A DNA stretch of 64,000 nt. It comes from CBDCOD01 sp965219665 (GTDB taxonomy: Bacteria; Pseudomonadota; Gammaproteobacteria; CAKMZV01). The DNA lies in the NCBI GenBank assembly GCA_965219665.1, contig CBDCOD010000016.1, positions 1 through 64,000 of the forward strand, given 5' to 3'. A program made the translations under genes and the position numbers. Below the pieces are notes generated by a model that saw only the letters and a list, made by a program, of their open reading frames with translations, was not told where the DNA came from and ran no database searches. Below are positions 47,306-55,773 of the stretch, piece by piece (the stretch's first letter is position 1; every line of letters begins with the position of its first letter).

Positions 47306-47659
47306 CTAAAATGGCTTAGCAAAAGCCATATAAAAAATTAATGAGAGCAACGACCAACCTAATACCGCCCCCATAATAATTGCTAACGGCGTTGAGGCGC
47401 GCTTCATAAGCCAAATGCCTACTGCAATATATGCCACAACACAAGCAATCTTGACATGTACCCAACCTTGAGTCCACATGCCATACTGTGTAGCCATAAT
47501 AATACCCAAAGCCAGCAGTATTGTATTAAGCACATGTGGAGCAACCTTCAGCCAAGGTTTAGCTAACATATCGGTGTTGTTCGTCAATTTCAGCATCACC
47601 TGTACACTAAAAAAAATCAAAGTCAAAACGGCTAATGTAGAATGAATATGTACAAGCAT
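47306..47659 (-). CDS. SirB2-family membrane protein
   Basis: The 117-residue protein has four predicted helices and the SirB pattern: an early His (HIHSTLAVLTLIFF), LKVAPHVLNTILLALGI, and WVHVKIACVVAYIAVGIWLM. The family is named from Salmonella SirB2 but its molecular function is not known. It begins just upstream of the NDUFA9-like gene (14-base gap) and is probably co-transcribed with it. Confidence 0.75.
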   Translation of the reverse strand: MLVHIHSTLAVLTLIFFSVQVMLKLTNNTDMLAKPWLKVAPHVLNTILLALGIIMATQYGMWTQGWVHVKIACVVAYIAVGIWLMKRASTPLAIIMGAVLGWSLLSLIFYMAFAKPF

Positions 47660-47706
47660 AATAGTCTCCTTAAGTTATCTAAACGCTTAAATATAATAGT
47701 AACAAA

Positions 47707-47738
47707 AAAAGAGGCAGATTTTTTCATCTGCCTCTTTT
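47707..47738. terminator. Rho-independent terminator after the small lipoprotein gene
   Basis: AAAAGAGGCAGAT (47707-47719) pairs with ATCTGCCTCTTTT (47726-47738). On the - strand it follows the lipoprotein stop and ends in a run of T, so it terminates that message before the SirB2-family gene. Confidence 0.9.
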
Positions 47739-47762
47739 GCATTTACACTTGTTGGATTAAGT

Positions 47763-48101
47763 TTACTTTTTTTCCCAAATAGGCACTGCATGAATCTGAT
47801 TATGCATTTGCTCTAAAGCGGCATCGGCAATGGCGTGTGCCTTAGTTAAGGCTTTAACTGCACCTGCATCATCTTTAGCTTTGTGGGCATCCTCTGCTTT
47901 CTTAACTTCAACAGAAACGTAGTTCACCGACCCCTTCATTTTATTGTTCTTCCAGACAAAATTATTGTCTGCCAGTGTTTTCATTTTTTGCTGGATAGAA
48001 GAATGCGACTGCGCATATTGATTCCCAGCAGTGGGTGATAAAGCGCAACCGCCCAACAGAAACAGTGCTACCATAGATCCAATAAATGTTTTTCTATTCA
48101 T
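47763..48101 (-). CDS. Small lipoprotein
   Basis: I choose the ATG at 48101 because AGGAGG lies five bases upstream; it gives 112 residues starting MNRKTFIGSMVALFLLGGC, a lipoprotein signal with lipobox LLGGC. The mature part is helical and Ala/Lys-rich (KAEDAHKAKDDAGAVKALTKA), reminiscent of a TPR-like or coiled helical pair. No family is named. It stands alone between a terminator and a region with no clear promoter. Confidence 0.75.
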   Translation of the reverse strand: MNRKTFIGSMVALFLLGGCALSPTAGNQYAQSHSSIQQKMKTLADNNFVWKNNKMKGSVNYVSVEVKKAEDAHKAKDDAGAVKALTKAHAIADAALEQMHNQIHAVPIWEKK

Positions 48102-48298
48102 AAGTCCTCCTAAAGACATACTGCTTAACTATACCCAAAATTAGAGCACAGACATCTTGTTACACGAATGCTTTAAACATTCCACGTAAAAACCAAGCGC
48201 GAATAATACGCTGAATGCTTAATTAAGTCAAGCGAAAAACACGAAACTACACCTAATAACTTTGCAAACCTGAATCAATCGTTATGCCCTACTATCTG

Positions 48299-49759
48299 CT
48301 AACGTTTCAGCTGCTTTTTTTCTGCTGAATTCAAATGACTAAAATCATAAAAATCATTATTTAATGCATCAAGTATTGCCTCGCTATCTGCTTCAACTGG
48401 GATAGACACTGAATGTCCAACACTGCTTGATGATACAGAAGAATCTTGCACATTACGCTCTATATCTGTCTCATCAGTTAGCATCTCCCACTTAGCCTGT
48501 ATTAGCCCTGCTCTAATTCGTCGTTCTATCACCATGCGCGCTGCTTGGATTTCTGCAGAACTTGGAACAATTCTCTCATCCTGAGTCTGCTCAATATACC
48601 TGCGTTTCTCCTCACTACAAGCTGTCAAAATTTTTGACCAAGCATGCTTTGAAAGCGCGTACTTCGCCTTCAACAAAACCTCATTGATTGTCTCATTGAT
48701 GACATTCTGTAGGACTTTCTGAGGCACCCTATCAATAAAACTCCACCTAAAATACCGCTTCATAATAGCAGTATGTAGTCTGCTATCACTTTTCTGTATA
48801 GCTGCTAAATACTCTTCTGCTTGCTGAGAGTTTAGCTCCTCTAATTTAAAAATCAATGTGGTTACCTTCTCTTGGTCAATCTGATCCTGAGACTTTTCTT
48901 TTTTCTCCAATACGGGCTGCTCGGTTAGATTCTGCTTCACTGCGGCCTTATCCGATGATGTTTCTTGCCCCTGAATAGGCTTTGAGGGAGCTGATGAAAC
49001 GCCGGTTAATGACGGGGATGGCTTTAACTTCTTTTTCTGATTAGACTCTTTACACTTTAATTTAGCTATTTTTGGGGTTCCAAATATTAAAGACCTCAAT
49101 TTTTTCTGTGGAGAGAGCCACCACAAAACTCCCAATAGTAGACAAATAAGTAAAACATACTGCCATATCTGATTGCGCCAGGATTGCGGTAAGCTAGAAT
49201 CTGAGACTCTAGTTAGAAGCGGTTGTTCGCTATGGTTAATTTGTTGATGTTGCACTACCGGTATACTTGGTTTTTCTTCAACAGTATTGATTACAACTGT
49301 AGATGTAGTAGGCAATACTCTTTTTAGCACTAATGACGGCTTCTTCCTGTAAACACGCACTTGGTCACCACGACTATAATCTATTGGAACTGCCTGCTCA
49401 ATTTTATGAAGCAACTCCAATAAGTGAGCATCATGCCCCTGAAAAGCGGCAACAGCTATAACTTCAATTTGTATTGGTACAGCCTCAGCTTGATCCCGTG
49501 TAATAGAATCTGAAGTTCCTCTATGGGTTAACGTGCTTGGCAATGCATCCACAAGATGTGTCCCTTGCGGCACTTGAACAATGCTACGCACTTTAATATC
49601 TGCATCTGTAACTAGTGGTGAGATAACCACATTCAGGCGCGCTTCCAGATTTTTATCAAATGGCTTACCACCTGTCATATCAGTGGCACCACTCTGTAAA
49701 GGCAATACAATTATCCAAAAAAACCAATATCTACATAAATTAATCATCAACACCCTCAT
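48299..49759 (-). CDS. Membrane protein resembling a FliF C-terminal domain fused to a FliG C-terminal half
   Basis: 486 residues. A signal/anchor (about 1-25) leads to residues 34-140. FDKNLEARLNVVISPLV and LLHKIEQAVPIDYSRGDQVRVY parallel FliF's LExRLxxLLxPIVG and V-x-x-AVGFDxxRGDQVxV segments (RBM3/collar). A transmembrane helix lies at 198-216, then a Lys/Ser/Pro linker. Residues 298-420 parallel the C-terminal half of FliG: IQKSDSRLHTAIMKRYF, DRVPQKVLQNVIN, LSKHAWSKILTACSEEK and IQAARMVIERRIRAGLI follow the spacing of its DPELAxxIRxxMF, DDRxIQKVLRE, KxKILxNMSxR and VEEAQ-x-IVxxxRxLxxAGEI. FliF's membrane-ring domains RBM1/2 and FliG N/M are missing. Start overlaps the Sel1/SPOR gene; ATG at 49747 is an alternative. 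Function unknown. Confidence 0.6.
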   Translation of the reverse strand: MRVLMINLCRYWFFWIIVLPLQSGATDMTGGKPFDKNLEARLNVVISPLVTDADIKVRSIVQVPQGTHLVDALPSTLTHRGTSDSITRDQAEAVPIQIEVIAVAAFQGHDAHLLELLHKIEQAVPIDYSRGDQVRVYRKKPSLVLKRVLPTTSTVVINTVEEKPSIPVVQHQQINHSEQPLLTRVSDSSLPQSWRNQIWQYVLLICLLLGVLWWLSPQKKLRSLIFGTPKIAKLKCKESNQKKKLKPSPSLTGVSSAPSKPIQGQETSSDKAAVKQNLTEQPVLEKKEKSQDQIDQEKVTTLIFKLEELNSQQAEEYLAAIQKSDSRLHTAIMKRYFRWSFIDRVPQKVLQNVINETINEVLLKAKYALSKHAWSKILTACSEEKRRYIEQTQDERIVPSSAEIQAARMVIERRIRAGLIQAKWEMLTDETDIERNVQDSSVSSSSVGHSVSIPVEADSEAILDALNNDFYDFSHLNSAEKKQLKR

Positions 49760-51185
49760 CCAGTATCAGACTATCTTCTACAGTGCCGAATATTAAATTC
49801 CTATACTCTACGATGTTACGCACCCAAGGATTAAATGCACCCTTCTGTTTTCGCTGCGCAATATACTTTAGCGCTTCCCCATACTCCGCAAAAAATTTCT
49901 CTACCACAACAAAAGTTTTTCCTCTACGATAATACAAATACGGAGGCTTTAACTGATTGTTTTTTATATAAGCTTCCACTTTGGAGCGACTGGGTGATGC
50001 GATTCTCTGTAGCATAAAGCCTTTTTCTGGTAAGCTCTCTAACCAATCCGATCCCATAAAAATTTGAATATCCTGCCAAATCGCAACCTCATCCTGCCGA
50101 AAATCTAGCGTTTCAGGAACTTCATTTCCATAGATTTTTTTAAACACATCCAGCGCCTCACCCTTACCATTTTGTGCGGATTTAAGCAACCAGTGCTGCG
50201 CCTTATTTTTATCAGATCGAACTATGCGACCCTGCCAATACAGCAGTCCAACTTGAAACTGCGCTTCGCTATGACCTAACTTTGCCGCTTGTAAGAGCAA
50301 ACCTACACCCTTACGCTTTTCCTCTATATCATCAACATTCAGTTTCAACTGTGCATGAACAAATATATTATTAGGATTATTACCAACAACCTGGTTTTTC
50401 TTCTCCTCATAATGAAGCCATTTTTCGACTTCAGCAGCATCTTTTATATACCCTGCCTGCAAAAAAACTTCTATATCCTGTATGCGCTGCTTATCAGGCG
50501 CAAGCTGAATATATCGCCTTAGCCAATGTCGCACTCTATGCTCTGATTGTTTAGAATTTTTGTTGGCCCGATCACCATAATAGTTGATTAACCACTTCAT
50601 AGCAGGTAACTGCTGCCAGTATGCCAGACTAATCATCATAATCTCAGCCTCACCAGAACGACCAGCCTCCATAAGTGCTTCCGCTTCTATCAAGGCAGGA
50701 TCCAACAGTTTTTCTGCCAAAATATGCGCATCTGAAAAACCATTGTTCAAGGCTGCATCGAGCCAAAAAACAGTATGCTGAATATTTTTTGGTATGACTG
50801 TTCCATCAGAGTACATTTGTGCAAGCTGAAATTGAGCCCAAGGGTCACCTGCCATAGCCAAGTAATACACCCACTTGGCACGCTTTTTTTGTTCTTCTAA
50901 TTTGCCAGAGCTTAGAAAATTACTATATAGCCGCGCTAGTGAACGCTGAGCAGAAACAATGCCTTCATATGCCAGTGGTGTTAGAACAGTGATAGCTTCA
51001 TCATAGTGATAACGCATCATCAATGCGTTAGCACGTTGCAACTCAGATATTTCTAATGCAGTAGGCTGCTGACTCTGAATAGGCGGCAACTGACTGAGCC
51101 AATCTTGTGCTATAGCATTAGATGAGAGCCACAAGCCAAGGGCTAAACCGAGAGTTCTTATCACAGCCTGAAAAAAAATAAGCAT
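49740..51185 (-). CDS. Secreted Sel1-repeat protein with SPOR-like C-terminus
   Basis: 481 residues with a signal peptide (TLGLALGLWLSSNAIAQ). Sel1/TPR-like units occupy about 70-150 (AGDPWAQFQLAQMYSDGTVIPKN) and 285-350 (LGHSEAQFQVGLLYWQGRIV). Residues 383-465 look like a SPOR domain, a peptidoglycan-binding fold of about 70-80 residues: GFMLQRIAS, VEAYIKNNQL, YLYYRRGKTFVVVEKFF, GEALKYIAQ, NPWVRN. SPOR domains bind bare glycan at division sites. The ATG abuts the fabG stop, and its end overlaps the FliF/FliG-like gene by 20 bases, so the two are coupled. Placement after fabG, where acpP normally lies, is unusual. Confidence 0.75.
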   Translation of the reverse strand: MLIFFQAVIRTLGLALGLWLSSNAIAQDWLSQLPPIQSQQPTALEISELQRANALMMRYHYDEAITVLTPLAYEGIVSAQRSLARLYSNFLSSGKLEEQKKRAKWVYYLAMAGDPWAQFQLAQMYSDGTVIPKNIQHTVFWLDAALNNGFSDAHILAEKLLDPALIEAEALMEAGRSGEAEIMMISLAYWQQLPAMKWLINYYGDRANKNSKQSEHRVRHWLRRYIQLAPDKQRIQDIEVFLQAGYIKDAAEVEKWLHYEEKKNQVVGNNPNNIFVHAQLKLNVDDIEEKRKGVGLLLQAAKLGHSEAQFQVGLLYWQGRIVRSDKNKAQHWLLKSAQNGKGEALDVFKKIYGNEVPETLDFRQDEVAIWQDIQIFMGSDWLESLPEKGFMLQRIASPSRSKVEAYIKNNQLKPPYLYYRRGKTFVVVEKFFAEYGEALKYIAQRKQKGAFNPWVRNIVEYRNLIFGTVEDSLILDEGVDD

Positions 51186-51923
51186 TTATGCCATAACCAT
51201 ACCGCCATTCACATGGATGGTCTGTCCTGTAATATATGCTGCTTTATCTGATGCCAAGAACGAAACTACATTAGCAATATCCTGCACATCTCCAAGTCGA
51301 TTAGCTGGAATATTAGCCAGTAAATGTTTATGCTGATTTTCTGGTAACGCCCGCGTCATATCCGTATCTATAAAGCCAGGGGCCACCGTATTAACTGTAA
51401 TACCTCTTGCACCAACTTCACGAGCAAGTGAGCGAGAAAAACCATTTATAGCAGCCTTAGCTGCTGCATAATTGGCTTGTCCTGCGTTCCCCATAGTAGC
51501 AACAACAGATGATATAGAAATAATGCGGCCATGGCGTTTTTTCATCATTGCGCGTAAACAACCTTTACTCATTCTAAACACAGACTTTAGATTAGTATCC
51601 ATCAATAAATCCCATTCATCCTCACTCATGCGCATCAATAGGTTATCACGCGTCAATCCTGCATTATTAACGAGAACATCAACTCCACCATACTGTTTGT
51701 GTATCGCACTGAGAACCACGTCCACTGCGCCTGCATCACTAACATCAAGCACCATGCCCTTACTGTCTTTACAAATACTATGCAGGCGATCTGTAATACT
51801 GGCTGCACCGCTACTACTGGTTGCCGTTGCAATAACCTGAAAACCATCTTTAGCAAGCGTATCCGCAACAGCAGCACCTATACCTCTGCTACCTCCAGTG
51901 ACCAAAGCTATTTTTTTCGACAT
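51186..51923 (-). CDS. fabG: 3-oxoacyl-[acyl-carrier-protein] reductase FabG
   Basis: FabG reduces 3-oxoacyl-ACP with NADPH in fatty-acid elongation. The 245-residue SDR has GGSRGIGAAVA, NNAGLTRDN, the ISISSVVA Ser, and YAAAKAAINGF (Tyr-x3-Lys), ending GGMVMA. It is the last conventional gene of the yceD to fabG operon; the next gene is the Sel1/SPOR protein rather than acpP and fabF. Confidence 0.97.
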   Translation of the reverse strand: MSKKIALVTGGSRGIGAAVADTLAKDGFQVIATATSSSGAASITDRLHSICKDSKGMVLDVSDAGAVDVVLSAIHKQYGGVDVLVNNAGLTRDNLLMRMSEDEWDLLMDTNLKSVFRMSKGCLRAMMKKRHGRIISISSVVATMGNAGQANYAAAKAAINGFSRSLAREVGARGITVNTVAPGFIDTDMTRALPENQHKHLLANIPANRLGDVQDIANVVSFLASDKAAYITGQTIHVNGGMVMA

Positions 51924-51975
51924 AATTTATACCCCTCTATTTCTTTAACAAGAACCGAACACTTACACTCTGTTT

Positions 51976-52887
51976 TTATAAAGATTCTATACTTTCAGGC
52001 GTTGAATATGCCTTACATACAAGTGATTTATCTATCCGCTTAACCAATGTAGACAACACATTAGACGGTCCACACTCCAAACCAGATGTTATACCCTGTG
52101 CAACCATCAGCTGTACATTCTCCACCCAGCGCACTGGTTTATACAGTTGCTGGCAAAGTGCAGGGCGGATGACATCTTCTGTTACCATCATGACATTCAG
52201 AGCATTAGAAATAACAGGCACACAAGGTGTTCTAATACTGTAGTTCGTTATAACCTCTTCTAATTGCTGCGCAGCTTCATTCATCAAGGCACAATGAGAG
52301 GGCACGCTAACAGCTAATGGCACTATGCGCTTAGCACCTGCTTCAGATAACGCCTCACAGGCTCTATCTACCGCTGTTTTATGTCCTGCAATAACCGTCT
52401 GACCAATCGCATTAAAATTTGCTGGAGAAACGACCTCACCTGAGGAAACTTGCTCACAGACAGCAGCAATTGTGTCATTGTCTAACCCAATAACCGCTAC
52501 CATTTTGCTATGCCCTGCTGGGACAGACTGCTGCATTAGTTTTCCGCGCAAATGTACTAAACGCACTGCATCCTTAAAATCCAAAGCATCAGCTGCTACC
52601 AGCGCAGTATACTCCCCTAAAGAGTGACCTGCAAACACATCCGCTTGAATACCCTTTTCCTGTAAAATCCGCCATATAGCAATCCCAGCCACCAGCAATA
52701 CAGGCTGCGTATTTTGAGTTTCATTAAGCGCTGCCTCATCATGCTGGCAAATGTGCCATAAATCCAAACCCAACGTTTCAGACCCTTCAGCAAAAGCCTC
52801 TTGCACTTGAGGATATAGCTTACTTAACTCAGCGAGCATACCCGGAAATTGAGCGCCCTGACCTGGAAATAATACAACTTTTTTCAT
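51976..52887 (-). CDS. fabD: Malonyl-CoA:ACP transacylase FabD
   Basis: FabD loads malonate on ACP. The 303-residue protein has FPGQGAQFPGM at the start, the nucleophile motif GHSLGEYTAL, and VSVPSHCALM with the catalytic His. The C-terminus ends soon after GPSNVLSTLVKRI, as usual. Four bases separate it from fabH, which is translated first. Confidence 0.97.
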   Translation of the reverse strand: MKKVVLFPGQGAQFPGMLAELSKLYPQVQEAFAEGSETLGLDLWHICQHDEAALNETQNTQPVLLVAGIAIWRILQEKGIQADVFAGHSLGEYTALVAADALDFKDAVRLVHLRGKLMQQSVPAGHSKMVAVIGLDNDTIAAVCEQVSSGEVVSPANFNAIGQTVIAGHKTAVDRACEALSEAGAKRIVPLAVSVPSHCALMNEAAQQLEEVITNYSIRTPCVPVISNALNVMMVTEDVIRPALCQQLYKPVRWVENVQLMVAQGITSGLECGPSNVLSTLVKRIDKSLVCKAYSTPESIESL

Positions 52888-52891
52888 AACC

Positions 52892-53836
52892 CTACATCCT
52901 TACTAAAGCAGATCCCCATGTAAAACCTCCACCAAAAGCTTCCATAAGCACTAAGTCATTACGCTTTATTTTTCTATCAGTTATAGCCTCATGCAACGCT
53001 AGAGGAATAGAAGCTGCTGAAGTATTTGCATGTCTATCAATAGTGACAATCACTTTATCCATTGACATATTAAGTTTTTTGGCCAAAGCATTAATAATAC
53101 GCAGATTAGCCTGATGAGGGACTAACCAGTCCAGTTCATCACATTGCACGCCCGCCATTGCTAAAGTCGAATCAGCTAAACGACTCATTTGATGGACCGC
53201 CTCACGGAAAACCTCCGCCCCCTGCATACTTACTTTATCGTGCACATCCTTATTGACTCTTGGCACATGCAACATCTCTTCAAAAAGGCCATCAGCACAA
53301 ATCTCAGTAGCTAAAATACCAGGAACACTATCTCGTTGTAGAATAACTGCACCTGCACCATCCCCAAATAAGACTGACGTGCTACGATCGTCCCAATTTA
53401 AAATTTTTGAAAAAGATTCAGCACCGACTACTAACACCTTACGAGCTGAGCCCGCTCTTATAAACTGATATGCAGTATTTAATGCATAAATAAAGCCACT
53501 ACAAACAGCTTGCACGTCAAAAGCAGGACACCCCGATACGCCCAAAGTACGCTGCAAGGCAACTGCAATAGAAGGAAAAATTTTATCAGGTGTTGTGGTT
53601 GCCACAATAATCAAATCTAATTCGGCCGGCTGTACGTCTGCATTATGCAGTGCTTCAAGTGCCGATTGATGCGCTAAGTGAGTGGTTGTCTCTGACTCAA
53701 CAATATGACGCTGCCCGATACCAGTTCGTGAGCGAATCCACTCATCATTAGTATCCATAATCTGAGCTAAGTCATCATTAGTGACCACTCGAGATGGTAA
53801 AAAAGAACCAGTACCTGTTATACGTGCATGCAACAT
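52892..53836 (-). CDS. fabH: 3-oxoacyl-ACP synthase III FabH
   Basis: FabH condenses acetyl-CoA with malonyl-ACP to start fatty acids. The 314-residue protein carries Cys in VQAVCSGFIYAL, His in VPHQANLRI, and Asn in HANTSAASIP (the family usually has YGNTSAAS). TNDEWIRSRTGI near the N-terminus is typical. Lies between plsX and fabD. Confidence 0.97.
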   Translation of the reverse strand: MLHARITGTGSFLPSRVVTNDDLAQIMDTNDEWIRSRTGIGQRHIVESETTTHLAHQSALEALHNADVQPAELDLIIVATTTPDKIFPSIAVALQRTLGVSGCPAFDVQAVCSGFIYALNTAYQFIRAGSARKVLVVGAESFSKILNWDDRSTSVLFGDGAGAVILQRDSVPGILATEICADGLFEEMLHVPRVNKDVHDKVSMQGAEVFREAVHQMSRLADSTLAMAGVQCDELDWLVPHQANLRIINALAKKLNMSMDKVIVTIDRHANTSAASIPLALHEAITDRKIKRNDLVLMEAFGGGFTWGSALVRM

Positions 53837-53854
53837 ATCAATGCAACCTATCTT

Positions 53855-54862
53855 TTATGTGCTTGGAATTTGAATATGGTGTAGGATGCGCTGCTCTACT
53901 TGTCTAAGCGCGACCTGCATGGCCTGCTCGAATCCAGCCACATCTGCTGAGCCATGGCTTTTTACCACAATACCGTTCAAACCTAACAATGTTGCGCCAT
54001 TATAGTTGCTTGGAGACAGCCGCTTCACTAATAGGTCCAACACGCTTTGCGCCATAAACACCTGGATTTTTGCCCATAGACTATCACTGAAGGTCGTCTG
54101 CATTTCTGAGCGGATATAACGTGCTACGCCTTCACTAGCCTTCAAGGCAACATTACCTACCATGCCATCCATAACCGCAACATCAATCACACCTGAAAAC
54201 AAGTCATTCCCTTCTACATACCCTACGTAATTCAAACCAGGAACTGCTTCTAATAGTGCATCTGCTTCTTTTATAACAGAACTACCTTTTATATCCTCTG
54301 ACCCCACATTAACCAGCCCCACCTTAGGGTGATCATTTTGCTCAAGCACTTGTGTTAACATACTACCCATCACCGCAAACTGCAGCAACTGCTGAGCGTT
54401 CGCTTCAAGATTCGCACCCAAGTCCAAAGCATACGTTCTCCCTTTTGGGGTAGGCATGGCTGAGCAAATAACGGGCCTATCAATTCCCTCAAGTGTTCTC
54501 AGTACAAATTTAGATATAGCTACTAAAGCCCCTGTATTCCCAGCACTAATAGCCGCATCAACCGTAGAGGACTTAACTGCATCAAGTACCTGGCGCATGG
54601 AGGAATCTTTTTTATGGCGTAAAGCCGATGATGGCAACTCACTCATGCCCACATATTCTGTGCAATGTTGGATACTCAAACGATCACATTCATCTGAACT
54701 GAGCGCCTTACAGCGACTTAATTCAGCTTCTATGAGCGCTTTGTCACCAAAAAGAACAACCTTAAAGTCCTTCTTTTTCTTCAGGCTATTTAAGACCGCT
54801 GGCACTGTAATTTGGACTCCATGATCTCCCCCCATGGCATCCACACCAAGCACATTATGCAT
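53855..54862 (-). CDS. plsX: Phosphate acyltransferase PlsX
   Basis: PlsX makes acyl-phosphate from acyl-ACP for phospholipid synthesis. The 335-residue chain has VDAMGGDHG at the start, then SAGNTGALVA and a GNDLFSGVIDVAVMDG segment with GVARYIRSE. The place between rpmF and fabH is standard. Confidence 0.96.
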   Translation of the reverse strand: MHNVLGVDAMGGDHGVQITVPAVLNSLKKKKDFKVVLFGDKALIEAELSRCKALSSDECDRLSIQHCTEYVGMSELPSSALRHKKDSSMRQVLDAVKSSTVDAAISAGNTGALVAISKFVLRTLEGIDRPVICSAMPTPKGRTYALDLGANLEANAQQLLQFAVMGSMLTQVLEQNDHPKVGLVNVGSEDIKGSSVIKEADALLEAVPGLNYVGYVEGNDLFSGVIDVAVMDGMVGNVALKASEGVARYIRSEMQTTFSDSLWAKIQVFMAQSVLDLLVKRLSPSNYNGATLLGLNGIVVKSHGSADVAGFEQAMQVALRQVEQRILHHIQIPST

Positions 54863-54865
54863 TAT

Positions 54866-55078
54866 CTATTCGGCTTCGTCTGACTCAGTTTCATCTGATT
54901 GTGTTACTCTTGTTTCAACAACTTTTTGGCCACGATAAAAGCCATCTGCCGTTACATGATGACGTAAATGTGTTTCACCACTTGTTGAATCCACACTCAA
55001 CGCATGAGAACTCAGCGCATCATGTGATCTACGCATATCGCGCCTTGAACGTGTCTTTCTATTCTTTTGAACAGCCAT
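54866..55078 (-). CDS. rpmF: 50S ribosomal protein L32
   Basis: The 70-residue protein starts MAVQKNRKTRSRRDMRRSHD and has HLRHHVTADGFYRGQKV, the L32 pattern. The zinc-binding cysteines of some bacterial L32 proteins are absent (HLRHH in place of a CxxC type), as in many gammaproteobacteria. An acidic tail (SDETESDEAE) is present. It is three bases upstream of plsX. Confidence 0.95.
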   Translation of the reverse strand: MAVQKNRKTRSRRDMRRSHDALSSHALSVDSTSGETHLRHHVTADGFYRGQKVVETRVTQSDETESDEAE

Positions 55079-55107
55079 CTAATTACATCTCCTTCTTATG
55101 CTTTACT

Positions 55108-55614
55108 CTAATCTGCTTGCGCAATTAACTGCGCCAAATTTTTAAAAGGTTGCACCTTCTTGGTTTCATCATATGAACCACCACCTTCACATGATGTACA
55201 AACGACTTGCTTCTCATACGGCATAATCAAAATACATTGATCCTCAACCAATTGTCTCAAATCAGCCAACTCAGGATATACAACCCAGTCACTATCTCCA
55301 GCTGAAGCAATTGCATTTTCATCAGAGAGCAACGTCACTTCTGATTCATCTCTAAGAGAGCGTGTACATTGCTGAGCGCAACATGTGCATGCCACAGTTA
55401 CTTCAAACGCCACCGATAGCTGCATAACAATACACGCCTGACCTACCTGCCGCAGCGACCACTTGTACAACACATTCTCACCTTCAATTCGAGCATTAAT
55501 CTGCTCAAGCATTTGACTCAGTCTTGAAAAACTCGTCATTGAACAATAATCTTCCACCCTGCGGTAGTGACCAAGCAATTGATGCCAAGCAGGTAATATG
55601 TCCAACATTGTCAC
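55108..55614 (-). CDS. yceD: YceD-family protein (DUF177)
   Basis: The 168-residue protein is the standard gene upstream of rpmF. DUF177 features include CTCCAQQCTRSL and an acidic block near LRDESEVTLL and DSDWVVYPELADLRQLVEDQCILIMP. A pair VCTSCEG near the C-terminus is typical. The family is linked to 23S rRNA or ribosome assembly, with no settled mechanism. Confidence 0.9.
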   Translation of the reverse strand: MTMLDILPAWHQLLGHYRRVEDYCSMTSFSRLSQMLEQINARIEGENVLYKWSLRQVGQACIVMQLSVAFEVTVACTCCAQQCTRSLRDESEVTLLSDENAIASAGDSDWVVYPELADLRQLVEDQCILIMPYEKQVVCTSCEGGGSYDETKKVQPFKNLAQLIAQAD

Positions 55615-55647
55615 AACTCAACCTTATGAAAAACAAAAAGCGCGCGC

Positions 55648-55675
55648 ATTATAGCGCATTTTCCAATACTGTACA
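55648..55675 (-). promoter_or_regulatory. Promoter of the yceD-rpmF-fatty-acid operon
   Basis: On the - strand: -35-like TGTACA (55675-55670), 16 bases, -10 TATAAT (55653-55648), immediately followed by GCGCGCGC. A GC-rich discriminator next to a perfect -10 is the hallmark of growth-rate- and ppGpp-regulated promoters of ribosomal genes, which fits an operon containing rpmF. The regulatory reading is inference. Confidence 0.65.
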
Positions 55676-55773
55676 CACAGTGCATGCGATGATTAGAACG
55701 CACATATCCACAGATAGTAGATAACAAGAGCGCAGCCCCTGCAGCAATAACAACACGGATACTCAACATCACA

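Noticed and set aside
55615..55773. Possible small RNA or tRNA between yceD and rnt
   Set aside because: The palindromic GCGC-ATTATA-GCGC is better explained as the -10 and discriminator of the yceD promoter; no cloverleaf fits.
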